17,650 nucleotides of DNA from JANXDG01 sp964561135. GTDB lineage: Bacteria > Elusimicrobiota > Endomicrobiia > DTEH01. The position numbers were made by a program, and so were the translations under genes. This document shows positions 1 through 7,748 of the stretch, in pieces. The stretch covers positions 1 to 17,650 of the forward strand of contig CAZLOB010000071.1 in assembly GCA_964561135.1 (NCBI GenBank), in the 5' to 3' direction. A model generated the notes under the pieces. The model did no database searches. It saw only the letters and a list, made by a program, of their open reading frames with translations, and was not told the DNA's origin. Position 1 is the first letter of the stretch. Every line of letters starts with the position of its first letter.

Positions 1-1230
1 AATTTTTCTTATAACAAACAAAGGATATATTGCTGAAAATACAGGAACCAATGAGGAAAACAAAAATGGTAAGACCAAATAATCAATTTTTAATGAAGTA
101 TAAATTTTGTTTTCAGCAATAAATGTAACCATTTCTTTTGCAGATTCTGATATAGGGAAGCCGTGTACAGAGTAATAATAGAGTATTCCTACACCTAATA
201 AAATACCTATTGTTGCGCCAATTATACCTATAACAAACATTTCTGTTAATATCATAATATTAACCTCTTTTCTTGAAAAACCTAAGGATAAAAAACTGCC
301 TATATCACGGATTCTATCCAACAAAGAGATTAAAACTGTATTCATTATTCCTATCATTGCGATAAGTAAAAATATTAAATATAAAATCAGATAAAAAATT
401 TTGCCATATTCTACTGCTAAAACAAGCGCGCCTAAAAGATCTTTCCAACTTAAATATTCAAGATTGTATTTTTCTAAAATACTTGTGATTTTTTCTTTAA
501 AACCAACTGCTTTATTGAAATCGTCAAAAATTAAAGTAAGTTCAGTAACTTCGTTTTCTTCAAATCCAAGCAGTTGTTTTATACTTTCTATATCTGCTAA
601 ACAAATGAGTTCATCTTTGTCTTTGTATCCTGTTTTAAATATACCTATTATTTGAAGTTCAATTGCGTTAAACGAACCATATTTGTCTGAAGAAAATAAA
701 ACAAGTGTATCTCCTATTGTACAATTAAGTTGTCCTGCTGTGAAAGAACTTATTAATATACCTTTGTCTTTGTTTGATGAGAAGAATTTTCCAGAAACAA
801 TTTTTTTGCTGTACACTTTAAAAGAAGTGAACTCTTGTTGTGTTTCTTCATCATAAGGTTGAATACCTAAACAATATAAATTAACAGATTCTTCATCTTT
901 TACTACAGAAACAGCTGATTTTATAACAGGCGAGATTTTTATTGTTGGCTCAACAGATTTTATTTCTTTTATTATTTGTTTGTAATCTTTTATTAAAAGT
1001 TCAAATGAAGAAACTTCTTGTTTTTTGTAATATCCTTTACAATAAATTTTTGCATGATCTGTTTCTTTTAAAATATCATTTGTGTATTTTTCAAAAAAGC
1101 CAACAACGAAACCTGCAAGAAAACTTAATACTAATGCACCTAACGCTGTGATTATTATAAGTTGTATTGATTTACGTTTGTATTTTAATACATTTCTTAT
1201 AGCAAGTTTTATGTAAAACAAAAGTTTCAT
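1..1230 (-). CDS. ABC transporter permease, FtsX/LolE/MacB type (C-terminus cut by window edge)
   Basis: The reverse strand from the ATG at 1230-1228 is open for 410 codons to base 1 with no stop, so only the last few residues are missing. The protein starts MKLLFYIKLAIRNVLKYKRK, typical of LolC/LolE/MacB-like permeases. One hydrophobic segment lies at about residues 22-45. A large soluble, presumably periplasmic, domain follows at about 46-270. Three more membrane segments lie at about 278-303, 328-352 and 382-406, and IGIMNTVLISLLDRIRDIG is the FtsX-domain signature before the cytoplasmic coupling loop. The family works with an ATP-binding subunit, exporting lipoproteins or other substrates or driving mechanical work across the inner membrane. 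The ATPase is not visible and may lie beyond the left edge. The exact substrate cannot be told. It is transcribed away from the MEMO gene. Confidence 0.85.
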   Translation of the reverse strand, partial: MKLLFYIKLAIRNVLKYKRKSIQLIIITALGALVLSFLAGFVVGFFEKYTNDILKETDHAKIYCKGYYKKQEVSSFELLIKDYKQIIKEIKSVEPTIKISPVIKSAVSVVKDEESVNLYCLGIQPYDEETQQEFTSFKVYSKKIVSGKFFSSNKDKGILISSFTAGQLNCTIGDTLVLFSSDKYGSFNAIELQIIGIFKTGYKDKDELICLADIESIKQLLGFEENEVTELTLIFDDFNKAVGFKEKITSILEKYNLEYLSWKDLLGALVLAVEYGKIFYLILYLIFLLIAMIGIMNTVLISLLDRIRDIGSFLSLGFSRKEVNIMILTEMFVIGIIGATIGILLGVGILYYYSVHGFPISESAKEMVTFIAENKIYTSLKIDYLVLPFLFSSLVPVFSAIYPLFVIRKI

Positions 1231-1236
1231 AATTTC

Positions 1237-1276
1237 TCAACTTAAATACAATATTTTCAACTTAAATACAATATTG
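1237..1276. repeat. 20-bp tandem duplication in the divergent promoter region
   Basis: Two directly abutting 20-bp units (1237-1256 and 1257-1276) start with TCAACTTAAATACAATATT and differ only in the last base (T versus G). They occupy the promoter/leader side of the permease, ending 7 bases before its start codon, and lie 55 bases upstream of the MEMO start. The period is about two helical turns, so this could be a paired binding site on one DNA face, or simply a slippage duplication. Confidence 0.8.
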
Positions 1277-1331
1277 TTCTTTTCAAAGTAAACATTGATT
1301 TTAATTTATATTTATTGTAATTGTATAAAAC

Positions 1332-2147
1332 ATGAAAAGGAAAGCAAGATTTGCAGGTTCTTGGTATCCTGACGATGTTAAAGAAGCAAAAAAGTATTTG
1401 TTTGACATACCTAATGATAAAAAACTTGATGTGATAAGTTGTATTTGTCCTCATGCAGGCTGGGTTTATTCAGGCAAAGTTGCAGGCGAAGTTTATTCTT
1501 TAATAAAACCTGCTGATGTTTACATACTTGTAGGACCTAATCATACTGGGCTTGGTGAAAATGTTGCAATATATCCTGATGGTAGTTGGGAGACACCTTT
1601 TGGTGAAGTGAAAATTAATTCAGAACTCGTTGAACTTATAACAAAAAATTCTGAGTTTGTAATAAAAGATACAAAAGCTCATCTTAATGAACATTCTTTA
1701 GAGATACAACTTCCGTTTATACAACTGATTACAAAAAAAGAGTTTAGTATTGTTGCTATAACAATTCGTGTTGAAGATTACCGTATGTGTCAAGATTTAG
1801 GTTCAGCAATTACTTTTGCTGTGAAAGAATATACAAAAAAGTATCCTCAAAAAAAAGTTGTGTTGATTGCTTCAACTGATATGACACATTATGAATCACA
1901 AAGTTATGCGAACAAGCTTGATATGTTAGCAATAGAACAAATTTTGAGTTTAGCACCAAAAAAATTGTTTGATACTGTTTTATCTTATGGTATAAGCATG
2001 TGTGGTGTGTATCCTACTGTAAGTGTTTTGATAGCATCAAATTTATTAGGTGCAAAAAATGCTAAATTAGTAAAGTACCAAACAAGTGGTGATGTTACAG
2101 GTGAATACGATGCTGTTGTAGGTTATGCAGGGATTGTGGTGTATTAA
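1332..2147 (+). CDS. MEMO1-family protein (AmmeMemoRadiSam system protein B)
   Basis: This 271-residue protein has the full length of the MEMO family, which shares a fold with extradiol dioxygenases. Visible signatures are RKARFAGSWYP at the N-terminus, PHAGWVYSGKVAG (His41), VGPNHTG (His71), HLNEHSLEIQLPF (His117, His121), STDMTHY (Asp183, His186) and MCGVYP (Cys224). The His/His/Cys set matches the metal-binding positions described for human MEMO1. In many prokaryotes the protein is encoded beside AMMECR1 and a radical SAM protein, but neither partner is in this window. The biochemical role in bacteria is unknown. The start is the first ATG after the divergent region and has no obvious Shine-Dalgarno sequence. 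The gene stands alone, 417 bases ahead of the next operon. Confidence 0.93.
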   Translation: MKRKARFAGSWYPDDVKEAKKYLFDIPNDKKLDVISCICPHAGWVYSGKVAGEVYSLIKPADVYILVGPNHTGLGENVAIYPDGSWETPFGEVKINSELVELITKNSEFVIKDTKAHLNEHSLEIQLPFIQLITKKEFSIVAITIRVEDYRMCQDLGSAITFAVKEYTKKYPQKKVVLIASTDMTHYESQSYANKLDMLAIEQILSLAPKKLFDTVLSYGISMCGVYPTVSVLIASNLLGAKNAKLVKYQTSGDVTGEYDAVVGYAGIVVY

Positions 2148-2197
2148 GATAAAAAGTGTGAAGGTGTATGAAACCTTAAGAGCAAGGCTTTATTCTT

Positions 2198-2234
2198 TTG
2201 TAGTATATTGCAAACCTAAAGGTTTGCCCTACAA
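2198..2234. repeat. Palindromic intergenic repeat, copy 1
   Basis: The core GCAAACCTAAAGGTTTGC (2210-2227) is a perfect palindrome. It sits inside a second pair of inverted arms, TTGTAG (2198-2203) and CTACAA (2229-2234), giving a nested dyad that could form a hairpin in RNA or single-stranded DNA. The same core recurs twice downstream. Confidence 0.8.
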
Positions 2235-2276
2235 TTTATGTATATTACATAATTTTTATAATCATTACACTGTAGA

Positions 2277-2324
2277 GCAGGGCTTTTTCGCCGGAGGCAA
2301 ACTGGCTTTGGCATATAGCCCTGC
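2277..2324. repeat. 48-bp inverted-repeat element, G+C-rich
   Basis: The 8-bp arms GCAGGGCT (2277-2284) and AGCCCTGC (2317-2324) are perfect inverted repeats around a 32-base centre. The centre contains GCCGGAGGC and TGGCTTTGGC, which can pair further. The element is much richer in G+C than the surrounding sequence. Confidence 0.65.
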
Positions 2325-2334
2325 ATAAATAATT

Positions 2335-2376
2335 GCGAACCTAAAGGTTTGTCCTAATATTGTTTTATATTTGTAG
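2335..2376. repeat. Palindromic intergenic repeat, copy 2
   Basis: The core at 2335-2352 (GCGAACCTAAAGGTTTGT) differs from copy 1 at two bases. Similarity to copy 3 runs on for about 25 more bases, through an ATTGTTTT stretch to TTTGTAG, so the repeated unit is about 42-45 bp and not just the palindrome. Confidence 0.75.
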
Positions 2377-2384
2377 TGTACAGA

Positions 2385-2412
2385 GGCGGACTACTTCTGG
2401 TAGTAGCCGTGC
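2385..2412. repeat. G+C-rich imperfect palindrome, related to the element at 9828-9845
   Basis: GGCGGACTAC (2385-2394) and GTAGTAGCCGTGC (2400-2412) form an imperfect inverted repeat around TTCTG. The right arm AGCCGTGC (2405-2412) is identical to the right arm of the palindrome at 9828-9845. Both sites are intergenic. Confidence 0.55.
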
Positions 2413-2421
2413 AACATTTAT

Positions 2422-2465
2422 ACAAACCTAAAGGTTTGCCTTACATTGTTTTTTTAAATTTGTAG
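2422..2465. repeat. Palindromic intergenic repeat, copy 3
   Basis: The core at 2422-2439 (ACAAACCTAAAGGTTTGC) is followed by CTTACATTGTTTT and ends in TTTGTAG, matching the tail of copy 2. Copies 1 to 3 are separated by 125 and 87 bases (core start to core start), so spacing is irregular. Confidence 0.75.
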
Positions 2466-2476
2466 CATAATCATAG

Positions 2477-2506
2477 TTGCTGTTTTTAATTTACGCTAAT
2501 TATACG
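2477..2506 (+). promoter_or_regulatory. Probable sigma-70-type promoter for the deoB operon
   Basis: A -35-like TTGCTG (2477-2482) and a -10-like TATACG (2501-2506) are separated by 18 bases. This places the transcript start near 2513, about 50 bases before the deoB ATG. Because the genome is AT-rich, chance matches are common. Confidence 0.4.
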
Positions 2507-2517
2507 TTATTCATTGT

Positions 2518-2535
2518 GATGTAAAAATTCACATC
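2518..2535. promoter_or_regulatory. Small dyad (possible operator) upstream of deoB
   Basis: GATGT (2518-2522) and ACATC (2531-2535) are inverted repeats separated by 8 bases. They lie just downstream of the predicted transcript start and 29 bases before the deoB ATG, where a repressor operator could sit. No regulator gene is nearby, so this is a suggestion only. Confidence 0.3.
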
Positions 2536-2564
2536 GTCAGTAGTGTTGATAAATCAAAATATTT

Positions 2565-3761
2565 ATGGAAGATAAAATTTCTCGTGTAGTAATAATCGTT
2601 TTAGACGGATTTGGTGTTGGAGCGTTGCCAGATGCAAAAGATTATAATGATGAAAATGCAAATACTTTGACACATTTGTATCAATCTATCCCCAATTTTG
2701 ATTTACCAAACTTAGCAAAATTAGGACTTTATAATTTAATAGAAGATTATAATGGTGAAAGACATGATGTTGTTATTGGCTGGTGGGGTAAGATGGCTGA
2801 GCTTTCAAAAGGGAAAGATACTACCACTGGACATTGGGAAATAACAGGTCTTGTTGTTGAAAAACCGTTTCCAACATATCCCAACGGGTTCCCAAAAGAA
2901 ATTATTGAAGAATTTGAGAGAAGAATTGGAAGAAAAACAATTGGTAATTTCCCATGTTCAGGGACAGAAGTATTAAAAATCTTAGGTGAAGAACATATTA
3001 AGACAGGATATCCAATAGTGTACACTTCAGCAGATAGCGTTTTTCAGATTGCAGCTCATGAAGAAGTTATTCCATTACAAGAACTTTATAGATTCTGTGA
3101 GATAGCACGCCAAATGTTAGGTAATCCCCCGTTTGAACAACATAATGTTGCACGCGTTATTGCAAGACCGTTTGTTGGAAGTAGTAAAGAAAATTTTAAA
3201 CGTACAGAAAACAGGCGTGATTTTAGTATAAAACCATTTTCAAAAACATTACTTGATTATGTGAAGGAAGCAGGCGGTAAAGTTGTTGGTATAGGAAAAA
3301 TTGAAGATATTTTTGCAAAACAAGGATTAACAGATATCATACATTCAAAAAATAATGTTGAAAGTATTGAAGCAACAATTGAAACAATTAAAAATTGTGT
3401 TGATACAAAAACATTAATTTTTACAAATCTTGTAGATTTTGACACACTTTGGGGACATAGAAGATTAGTTAAAGATTATTACGAAGGACTCAAATATTTT
3501 GATACAAAACTTAAAGAGATTATGGGTTTACTTTCTGAAGAGGATATGTTGATAATTACTTCTGACCATGGCAATGATCCAACTTATTTAGTTCATACTG
3601 ATCATACTCGTGAGCATGTACCATTGTTAGTTTATTCAAAAAACAAAGATTTTGTACCAAACAAAAATTTAGGTGTAAGAAAAACTTTTGCTGATGTTGC
3701 AAAAACTGTAGACAAACTTTTTGGTTTAAATAAGATTCAAATAGGGGAAAGTTTTGTATGA
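2565..3761 (+). CDS. deoB: Phosphopentomutase
   Basis: DeoB interconverts ribose (or deoxyribose) 1-phosphate and 5-phosphate, linking nucleoside salvage to the pentose phosphate pathway in the cytosol. The 398-residue protein is full length for this alkaline-phosphatase-superfamily enzyme. Visible motifs are IIVLDGFGVGALPDA near the N-terminus (metal ligand Asp14), GKDTTTGHWE at 83-92 (the phospho-accepting Thr), ADSVFQIAAHEE at 156-167, RPFVG at 201-205, LVDFDTLWGHRR at 289-300 and TSDHGNDP at 332-339 with the following HTDHTREHVP, which supply metal-binding Asp and His residues. No residue looks missing. It opens the operon, has no clear Shine-Dalgarno sequence, and its TGA stop overlaps the gmd ATG. 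No other deo genes are visible. Confidence 0.96.
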   Translation: MEDKISRVVIIVLDGFGVGALPDAKDYNDENANTLTHLYQSIPNFDLPNLAKLGLYNLIEDYNGERHDVVIGWWGKMAELSKGKDTTTGHWEITGLVVEKPFPTYPNGFPKEIIEEFERRIGRKTIGNFPCSGTEVLKILGEEHIKTGYPIVYTSADSVFQIAAHEEVIPLQELYRFCEIARQMLGNPPFEQHNVARVIARPFVGSSKENFKRTENRRDFSIKPFSKTLLDYVKEAGGKVVGIGKIEDIFAKQGLTDIIHSKNNVESIEATIETIKNCVDTKTLIFTNLVDFDTLWGHRRLVKDYYEGLKYFDTKLKEIMGLLSEEDMLIITSDHGNDPTYLVHTDHTREHVPLLVYSKNKDFVPNKNLGVRKTFADVAKTVDKLFGLNKIQIGESFV

Positions 3762-4804
3762 AAAAAGCGTTGATTACAGGTGTCACAGGACAAGATGGTT
3801 CATATTTGGCAGAATTTTTGTTAGAAAAAGGATATGAAGTTTATGGTATGATAAGAAGGAAAAGTATTGAAGATTTTTCTCGTATCGAACATATTAAGGA
3901 TAGAATACATTTTGTTAGTGGTGATTTAACTGATCAAAGTTCGCTTGATGATATAATAAGAAGTATAGAACCAGATGAAGTTTATAACCTTGCAGCACAG
4001 TCGTTTGTACCGACATCGTTTATACAGCCAGTTTTAACAGCAGAGGTTACTGCTTTAGGTGTGTTAAAAATTTTGGAATCAATAAGAAGGTTTTATCCAC
4101 AAGCAAAGTTTTATCAAGCGTCATCATCAGAGATGTTTGGTAAAGTCAAAGAAGTACCACAAAAAGAAACCACACCGTTTCATCCAAGAAGTCCATATGG
4201 TGTAGCAAAAGTTTACGGACATTATATAACAGTTAATTATAGAGAAAGTTATGGTTTGTTTGCTTGTAGTGGTATATGTTTTAATCATGAATCACCTCGT
4301 CGTGGATTAGAATTTGTGACAAGAAAAATTACATATGGTTTAGCAAATATTTTAGCTGGGAAACAAAAAACAATTAAACTTGGTAATTTAGATGCGTCTC
4401 GTGATTGGGGTTATGCAAAAGATTATGTTGAGGCGATGTGGCTTATGTTACAACAAGATAAACCAGATGATTATGTTATTGCAACAGGAGAAACTCACAG
4501 TGTAAGAGAGTTCGTTGAAAAAGCATTTGAATTTGTTGGAATTAAGATTCGTTGGGAAGGAGAAAAAGAAAATTCTAAAGGTATTATTGAAAAAATTAAC
4601 AAAAATAATGTAAACAAAAATTTAAATGTTGGTGATATAGTTGTTGAAGTTGATAAAAATTTGTATCGTCCTGCTGAAGTTGATTTGTTAGTAGGTGATG
4701 CAACAAAAGCAAGGACTGTTTTAGGTTGGTATCCAAAAACAACATTTGAGAAATTAGTTGAGATTATGGTTGAAGCAGATCTTAAAAATTTAAAACTAAT
4801 ATAG
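3758..4804 (+). CDS. gmd: GDP-mannose 4,6-dehydratase
   Basis: Gmd converts GDP-D-mannose to GDP-4-keto-6-deoxymannose, the precursor of GDP-fucose, GDP-rhamnose and related surface sugars. The 348-residue protein is an extended short-chain dehydrogenase. It has the Rossmann motif ITGVTGQDGSYL (Gly8, Gly11, Gly14), SSSEMFG at 122-128, the catalytic YGVAK at 147-151 (Tyr147, Lys151), and the family block GICFNHESPRRG at 172-183 followed by FVTRKI. The C-terminal block YRPAEVDLLVGDATKA is also typical. It overlaps the deoB stop by 4 bases (ATGA) and has an AGGGGA element at 3743-3748, 9 bases before the ATG. The matching reductase or epimerase is not in the window, so the final sugar is unknown. 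Confidence 0.95.
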   Translation: MKKALITGVTGQDGSYLAEFLLEKGYEVYGMIRRKSIEDFSRIEHIKDRIHFVSGDLTDQSSLDDIIRSIEPDEVYNLAAQSFVPTSFIQPVLTAEVTALGVLKILESIRRFYPQAKFYQASSSEMFGKVKEVPQKETTPFHPRSPYGVAKVYGHYITVNYRESYGLFACSGICFNHESPRRGLEFVTRKITYGLANILAGKQKTIKLGNLDASRDWGYAKDYVEAMWLMLQQDKPDDYVIATGETHSVREFVEKAFEFVGIKIRWEGEKENSKGIIEKINKNNVNKNLNVGDIVVEVDKNLYRPAEVDLLVGDATKARTVLGWYPKTTFEKLVEIMVEADLKNLKLI

Positions 4805-4812
4805 TTTCAACT

Positions 4813-7266
4813 ATGAGCTGGAAAGAAGAGTTTGAAAAAAAAGAGCTATATTGGCAAAAATTTTGGGAAGAACAAAAAATATTTGAGTTTAATAAAAATA
4901 AGAATTTAAAAAAATTTTATTGTCTTGTAATGTTCCCTTATCCATCTGGTAAGATTCATATGGGTCATGTAAGAAACTATGTGATTGGTGATGTTATTGC
5001 GAACTATAAAAGAATGCAAGGGTATAATGTTTTTCATCCGATAGGGTGGGATGCGTTTGGTCTCCCAGCAGAGAACGCTGCGATAAAACATAATGTCCAT
5101 CCTGAAAAATGGACAAAAGAGAATATAAATAATATGAAACAACAGCTTAAACGGTTAGGAATAAGTTACAATTGGGAAGTTGAAATTGCTACATGTGATC
5201 CAGAATATTACAAATGGAACCAATGGTTTTTTATAAAAATGTATGAAAGAGGGTTAGTATACAGAAAAAAAGCTTTGGTAAACTGGTGTCCAAAATGTGC
5301 AACTGTTTTAGCAAATGAGCAAGTTCAGCAAGGTGTATGTTGGCGTTGTGAAAGTGTTGTTGAACAAAAAGAGTTAGAGCAGTGGTTTATAAAAATAACT
5401 GATTATGCACAACGACTTCTAGATGATCATGAACTTATTAAAGATGGTTGGCCACAAGAAGTTATAATGATGCAAAAACACTGGATTGGTAAATCTGAAG
5501 GGACAGAGATAATTTTTGAGGTTGTTGATTGCCAATATGATAAATTAATTGTTTTTACAACAAGAGCTGATACACTTTTTGGTGCAACATTTGTTGCTGT
5601 AGCTGCTGAACATGAATTTTCTAAATTTGTTGCACAAGAAAATCCTAAAGTTGCTGAATATTTAAATATGGTATTTAAAAAACCACTATCAGTAAGAAAA
5701 CTTGCAAAAGAAAAAACAGGGATTTTCAGTGGATACTATGCTATAAATCCGATAAATAACGAAAAGTTGCCAATATATATTGCTGAATATGTCTTAATGG
5801 AGTATGGTACAGGAGCTATAATGTGTGTACCAGCTCATGATCAAAGAGATTTTGATTTTGCAAAAGAAAATAATCTTCCAATAAAAGAAGTTATAAAACC
5901 ACTTTCAAAAGAATCTCCACTACCTAACGCTGCATTTGAAGAAGATGGTATAATGGTTAATTCAGGAAGTTTCTCAGGACTTACTTCTAGTGAAGGAAGA
6001 AAAAAAATTACTGAATATTTGCAGTCTATTAATAAAGGTAGAGCAAAAGTTTATTATAGGCTCAAAGATTGGCTAATTTCAAGACAAAGATATTGGGGTA
6101 CACCAATACCGATTATATATTGTGAAAAATGTGGTGTTCTTCCTGTAAAAGAGGAGGATCTTCCTGTATTGTTACCAAAAAATGTAAGTATAACTGGTGT
6201 AGGTGAATCACCGCTTAGATATGTTGAAGAGTGGGTTAATACAAAATGTTACAAATGTGGTGGTTCTGCAAAAAGAGAAACAGATACAATGGACACCTTT
6301 GTTGATTCGTCATGGTATTATGCACGTTATTGTGATCCAAAGAATGACAAAGTACCATTTGATACAAGTATTACTGACTATTTACTACCTGTTGACCAAT
6401 ACATAGGTGGTATTGAGCATGCTTGTATGCATCTTATTTACTCACGTTTTTGGCATAAGTTTATGTATGATTTAGGATTAGTAAAAACAAAGGAACCGTT
6501 TATGCGTCTTCTAACACAAGGTATGGTAACTTTAGGTGGTTCTGCAATGTCAAAATCAAAAGGAAATATTGTTGAACCTAATGAAATTGTATCCAAATAC
6601 GGTGCTGATACTACAAGATTGTTTATTTTGTTTGCAGCACCACCACAGAAACAACTTGAATGGTCTAATAAAGGTGTTGAAGGATGTTTCAGATTTTTAC
6701 TTCGTGTTGAAAAACTAGTTGATACAATACTTAATACACAAAAAGTTGAATTTACACAAGATTATGAAGAAGAAAAAAAGAAGCTTTTGTCCGAGTATCA
6801 TAGGTTGCTTAAAGGTATAACAGAGGATATAGAAAAAGAGTATCAGTTTAACACAGCAATAGCAAAAATAATGGAGATAACAAATTTACTTTATTCTTAC
6901 CAATTCTTAGGTGATGAAATTTCAAAAAATATTGTTAAAGAATTAATAATAGTTTTGTCCGTATTTGTACCACATATTGCTGAAGAATTATGGTTTAAGT
7001 TAGGAAATAGAACATCAGTGAGATTGTGTGAATTTCCAAAGTATGACGAAAGTTTGATACAACAAGAATTTGTTGAAATTCCAGTACAGGTTAATGGAAA
7101 GTTAAAAACGAAAGTTGTTGTTAGAAGAAATATATCTGATGATGAACTTAAAACAATAGTTCTACAAGATGAGAAAATAAAAAAAGTTTTGGGTAATACT
7201 GTGATACAGAAATGGATAATTTTACCTAATAAGCTTGTAAATATAGTATGTAAAGCTAATTTATGA
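4813..7266 (+). CDS. leuS: Leucyl-tRNA synthetase
   Basis: LeuS charges tRNA-Leu with leucine. The 817-residue, full-length class I synthetase has the HIGH signature as HMGH (49-52) and the KMSKS loop as AMSKS (578-582). Other visible blocks are the zinc-knuckle pair CPKC...CWRC, the editing (CP1) domain with TTRADTLFGATF and YGTGAIMCVPAHDQRDFDFA, SRQRYWGTPIP, a second Cys pair set (CEKC...CYKC), and DTFVDSSWYYARYCDP. The C-terminal anticodon-binding region is intact and ends with a short domain including PVQVNGKLKTKV. It starts 8 bases after gmd without a visible Shine-Dalgarno sequence. Its stop overlaps the nrdR ATG by 4 bases, suggesting translational coupling. Confidence 0.98.
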   Translation: MSWKEEFEKKELYWQKFWEEQKIFEFNKNKNLKKFYCLVMFPYPSGKIHMGHVRNYVIGDVIANYKRMQGYNVFHPIGWDAFGLPAENAAIKHNVHPEKWTKENINNMKQQLKRLGISYNWEVEIATCDPEYYKWNQWFFIKMYERGLVYRKKALVNWCPKCATVLANEQVQQGVCWRCESVVEQKELEQWFIKITDYAQRLLDDHELIKDGWPQEVIMMQKHWIGKSEGTEIIFEVVDCQYDKLIVFTTRADTLFGATFVAVAAEHEFSKFVAQENPKVAEYLNMVFKKPLSVRKLAKEKTGIFSGYYAINPINNEKLPIYIAEYVLMEYGTGAIMCVPAHDQRDFDFAKENNLPIKEVIKPLSKESPLPNAAFEEDGIMVNSGSFSGLTSSEGRKKITEYLQSINKGRAKVYYRLKDWLISRQRYWGTPIPIIYCEKCGVLPVKEEDLPVLLPKNVSITGVGESPLRYVEEWVNTKCYKCGGSAKRETDTMDTFVDSSWYYARYCDPKNDKVPFDTSITDYLLPVDQYIGGIEHACMHLIYSRFWHKFMYDLGLVKTKEPFMRLLTQGMVTLGGSAMSKSKGNIVEPNEIVSKYGADTTRLFILFAAPPQKQLEWSNKGVEGCFRFLLRVEKLVDTILNTQKVEFTQDYEEEKKKLLSEYHRLLKGITEDIEKEYQFNTAIAKIMEITNLLYSYQFLGDEISKNIVKELIIVLSVFVPHIAEELWFKLGNRTSVRLCEFPKYDESLIQQEFVEIPVQVNGKLKTKVVVRRNISDDELKTIVLQDEKIKKVLGNTVIQKWIILPNKLVNIVCKANL

Positions 7267-7748
7267 AATGTCCTTTTTGTGGATATCATGACACAAATGT
7301 TGTTGATACACGAGTTGTGAAAGATGCATCTATTATTAGAAGAAGGCGGTTCTGTAGAAATTGTAAACATAAGTTTACAACATACGAACGTGTGGAAGAA
7401 CCAACATTGATGGTAATAAAGTCAGATGGTAGAAGAGAACCATTTAATATTAATAAACTTCGTGAAGGTATCTTAAGAGCTGTTGAGAAACGTCCTATAA
7501 GTAGTGAAGATGTTGAACGGATAATATCAGAAGTTCAACAAGACCTTTCTAAAAAATTTGTTTTAGAAGTACCTAGTTCGCTTATTGGTAAACTTGTTCT
7601 TGAAAAATTGTTTTCTATAGACCCTGTAGCATATGTTAGATTTGCTTCTGTGTATTACCAATATGATAGTATAGACAAATTTTTAACTGAACTAAGAAAA
7701 TTAAAAAAAAAGTATATGAAAAAAAATAGTAAGAAGAAAAATGAATAA
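7263..7748 (+). CDS. nrdR: Transcriptional regulator NrdR
   Basis: NrdR is a zinc-ribbon/ATP-cone repressor that senses ATP/dATP balance and represses ribonucleotide reductase genes. The 161-residue protein starts MKCPFCG and has the four zinc cysteines Cys3, Cys6, Cys31 and Cys34, with the family-typical VVDTR and RRRRFCRNCKHKFTTYE. An ATP-cone domain runs from about 46 to 136 (VIKSDGRREPFNINKLREGI onward, ending in YVRFASVYYQYDSIDKF). The C-terminus is an unusually Lys-rich tail of about 15 residues. Its target nrd genes are not in the window, and I did not find a convincing NrdR-box pair here. It overlaps leuS by 4 bases and the next gene by 8 bases, so it is embedded in the operon. Confidence 0.97.
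   Translation: MKCPFCGYHDTNVVDTRVVKDASIIRRRRFCRNCKHKFTTYERVEEPTLMVIKSDGRREPFNINKLREGILRAVEKRPISSEDVERIISEVQQDLSKKFVLEVPSSLIGKLVLEKLFSIDPVAYVRFASVYYQYDSIDKFLTELRKLKKKYMKKNSKKKNE

Larger units (their letters stand above)
2148..2564. other. Gene-free intergenic region rich in palindromic repeats
   Basis: I see no convincing gene in these 417 bases. They hold three copies of a short palindromic repeat (2210-2227, 2335-2352, 2422-2439), two G+C-rich inverted-repeat elements (2277-2324 and 2385-2412), and a probable promoter with a small dyad just ahead of deoB. A possible weak hairpin (AAGGT 2161-2165 with ACCTT 2173-2177) sits just after the MEMO stop but lacks a T-run, so I do not call it a terminator. 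A 67-codon open frame at 2125-2328 runs through the repeats and shows no protein-like features. Confidence 0.75.

Noticed and set aside
401..1151. Two plus-strand open frames opposite the permease
   Set aside because: They lie antisense to a 410-codon reverse-strand frame with a clear permease signature and have low-complexity, Leu/Ser-rich translations.
1..1230. Permease as a truncated pseudogene
   Set aside because: The frame is intact with all four expected membrane segments. The missing stop is only the window edge.
1295..1329. Promoter for MEMO using TTGATT and TATAAA
   Set aside because: The TATAAA is 2 bases from the start codon and the spacing from TTGATT is too long, so it cannot place a transcript start before the ATG.
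2161..2177. Terminator hairpin after MEMO
   Set aside because: A five-base-pair stem with no T-run directly after it is too weak to call.
2125..2328. 67-codon plus-strand open frame after the MEMO gene
   Set aside because: It begins inside the MEMO gene and runs through the palindromic repeats, with no protein-like features and no ribosome binding site.
2198..2465. CRISPR array
   Set aside because: Only three copies, cores that are palindromic and diverged, irregular spacing (125 and 87 bases), and no cas genes.
6897..7370. 157-codon reverse-strand open frame
   Set aside because: It covers the end of leuS and the start of nrdR, both unmistakable. It is a shadow frame in AT-rich DNA.
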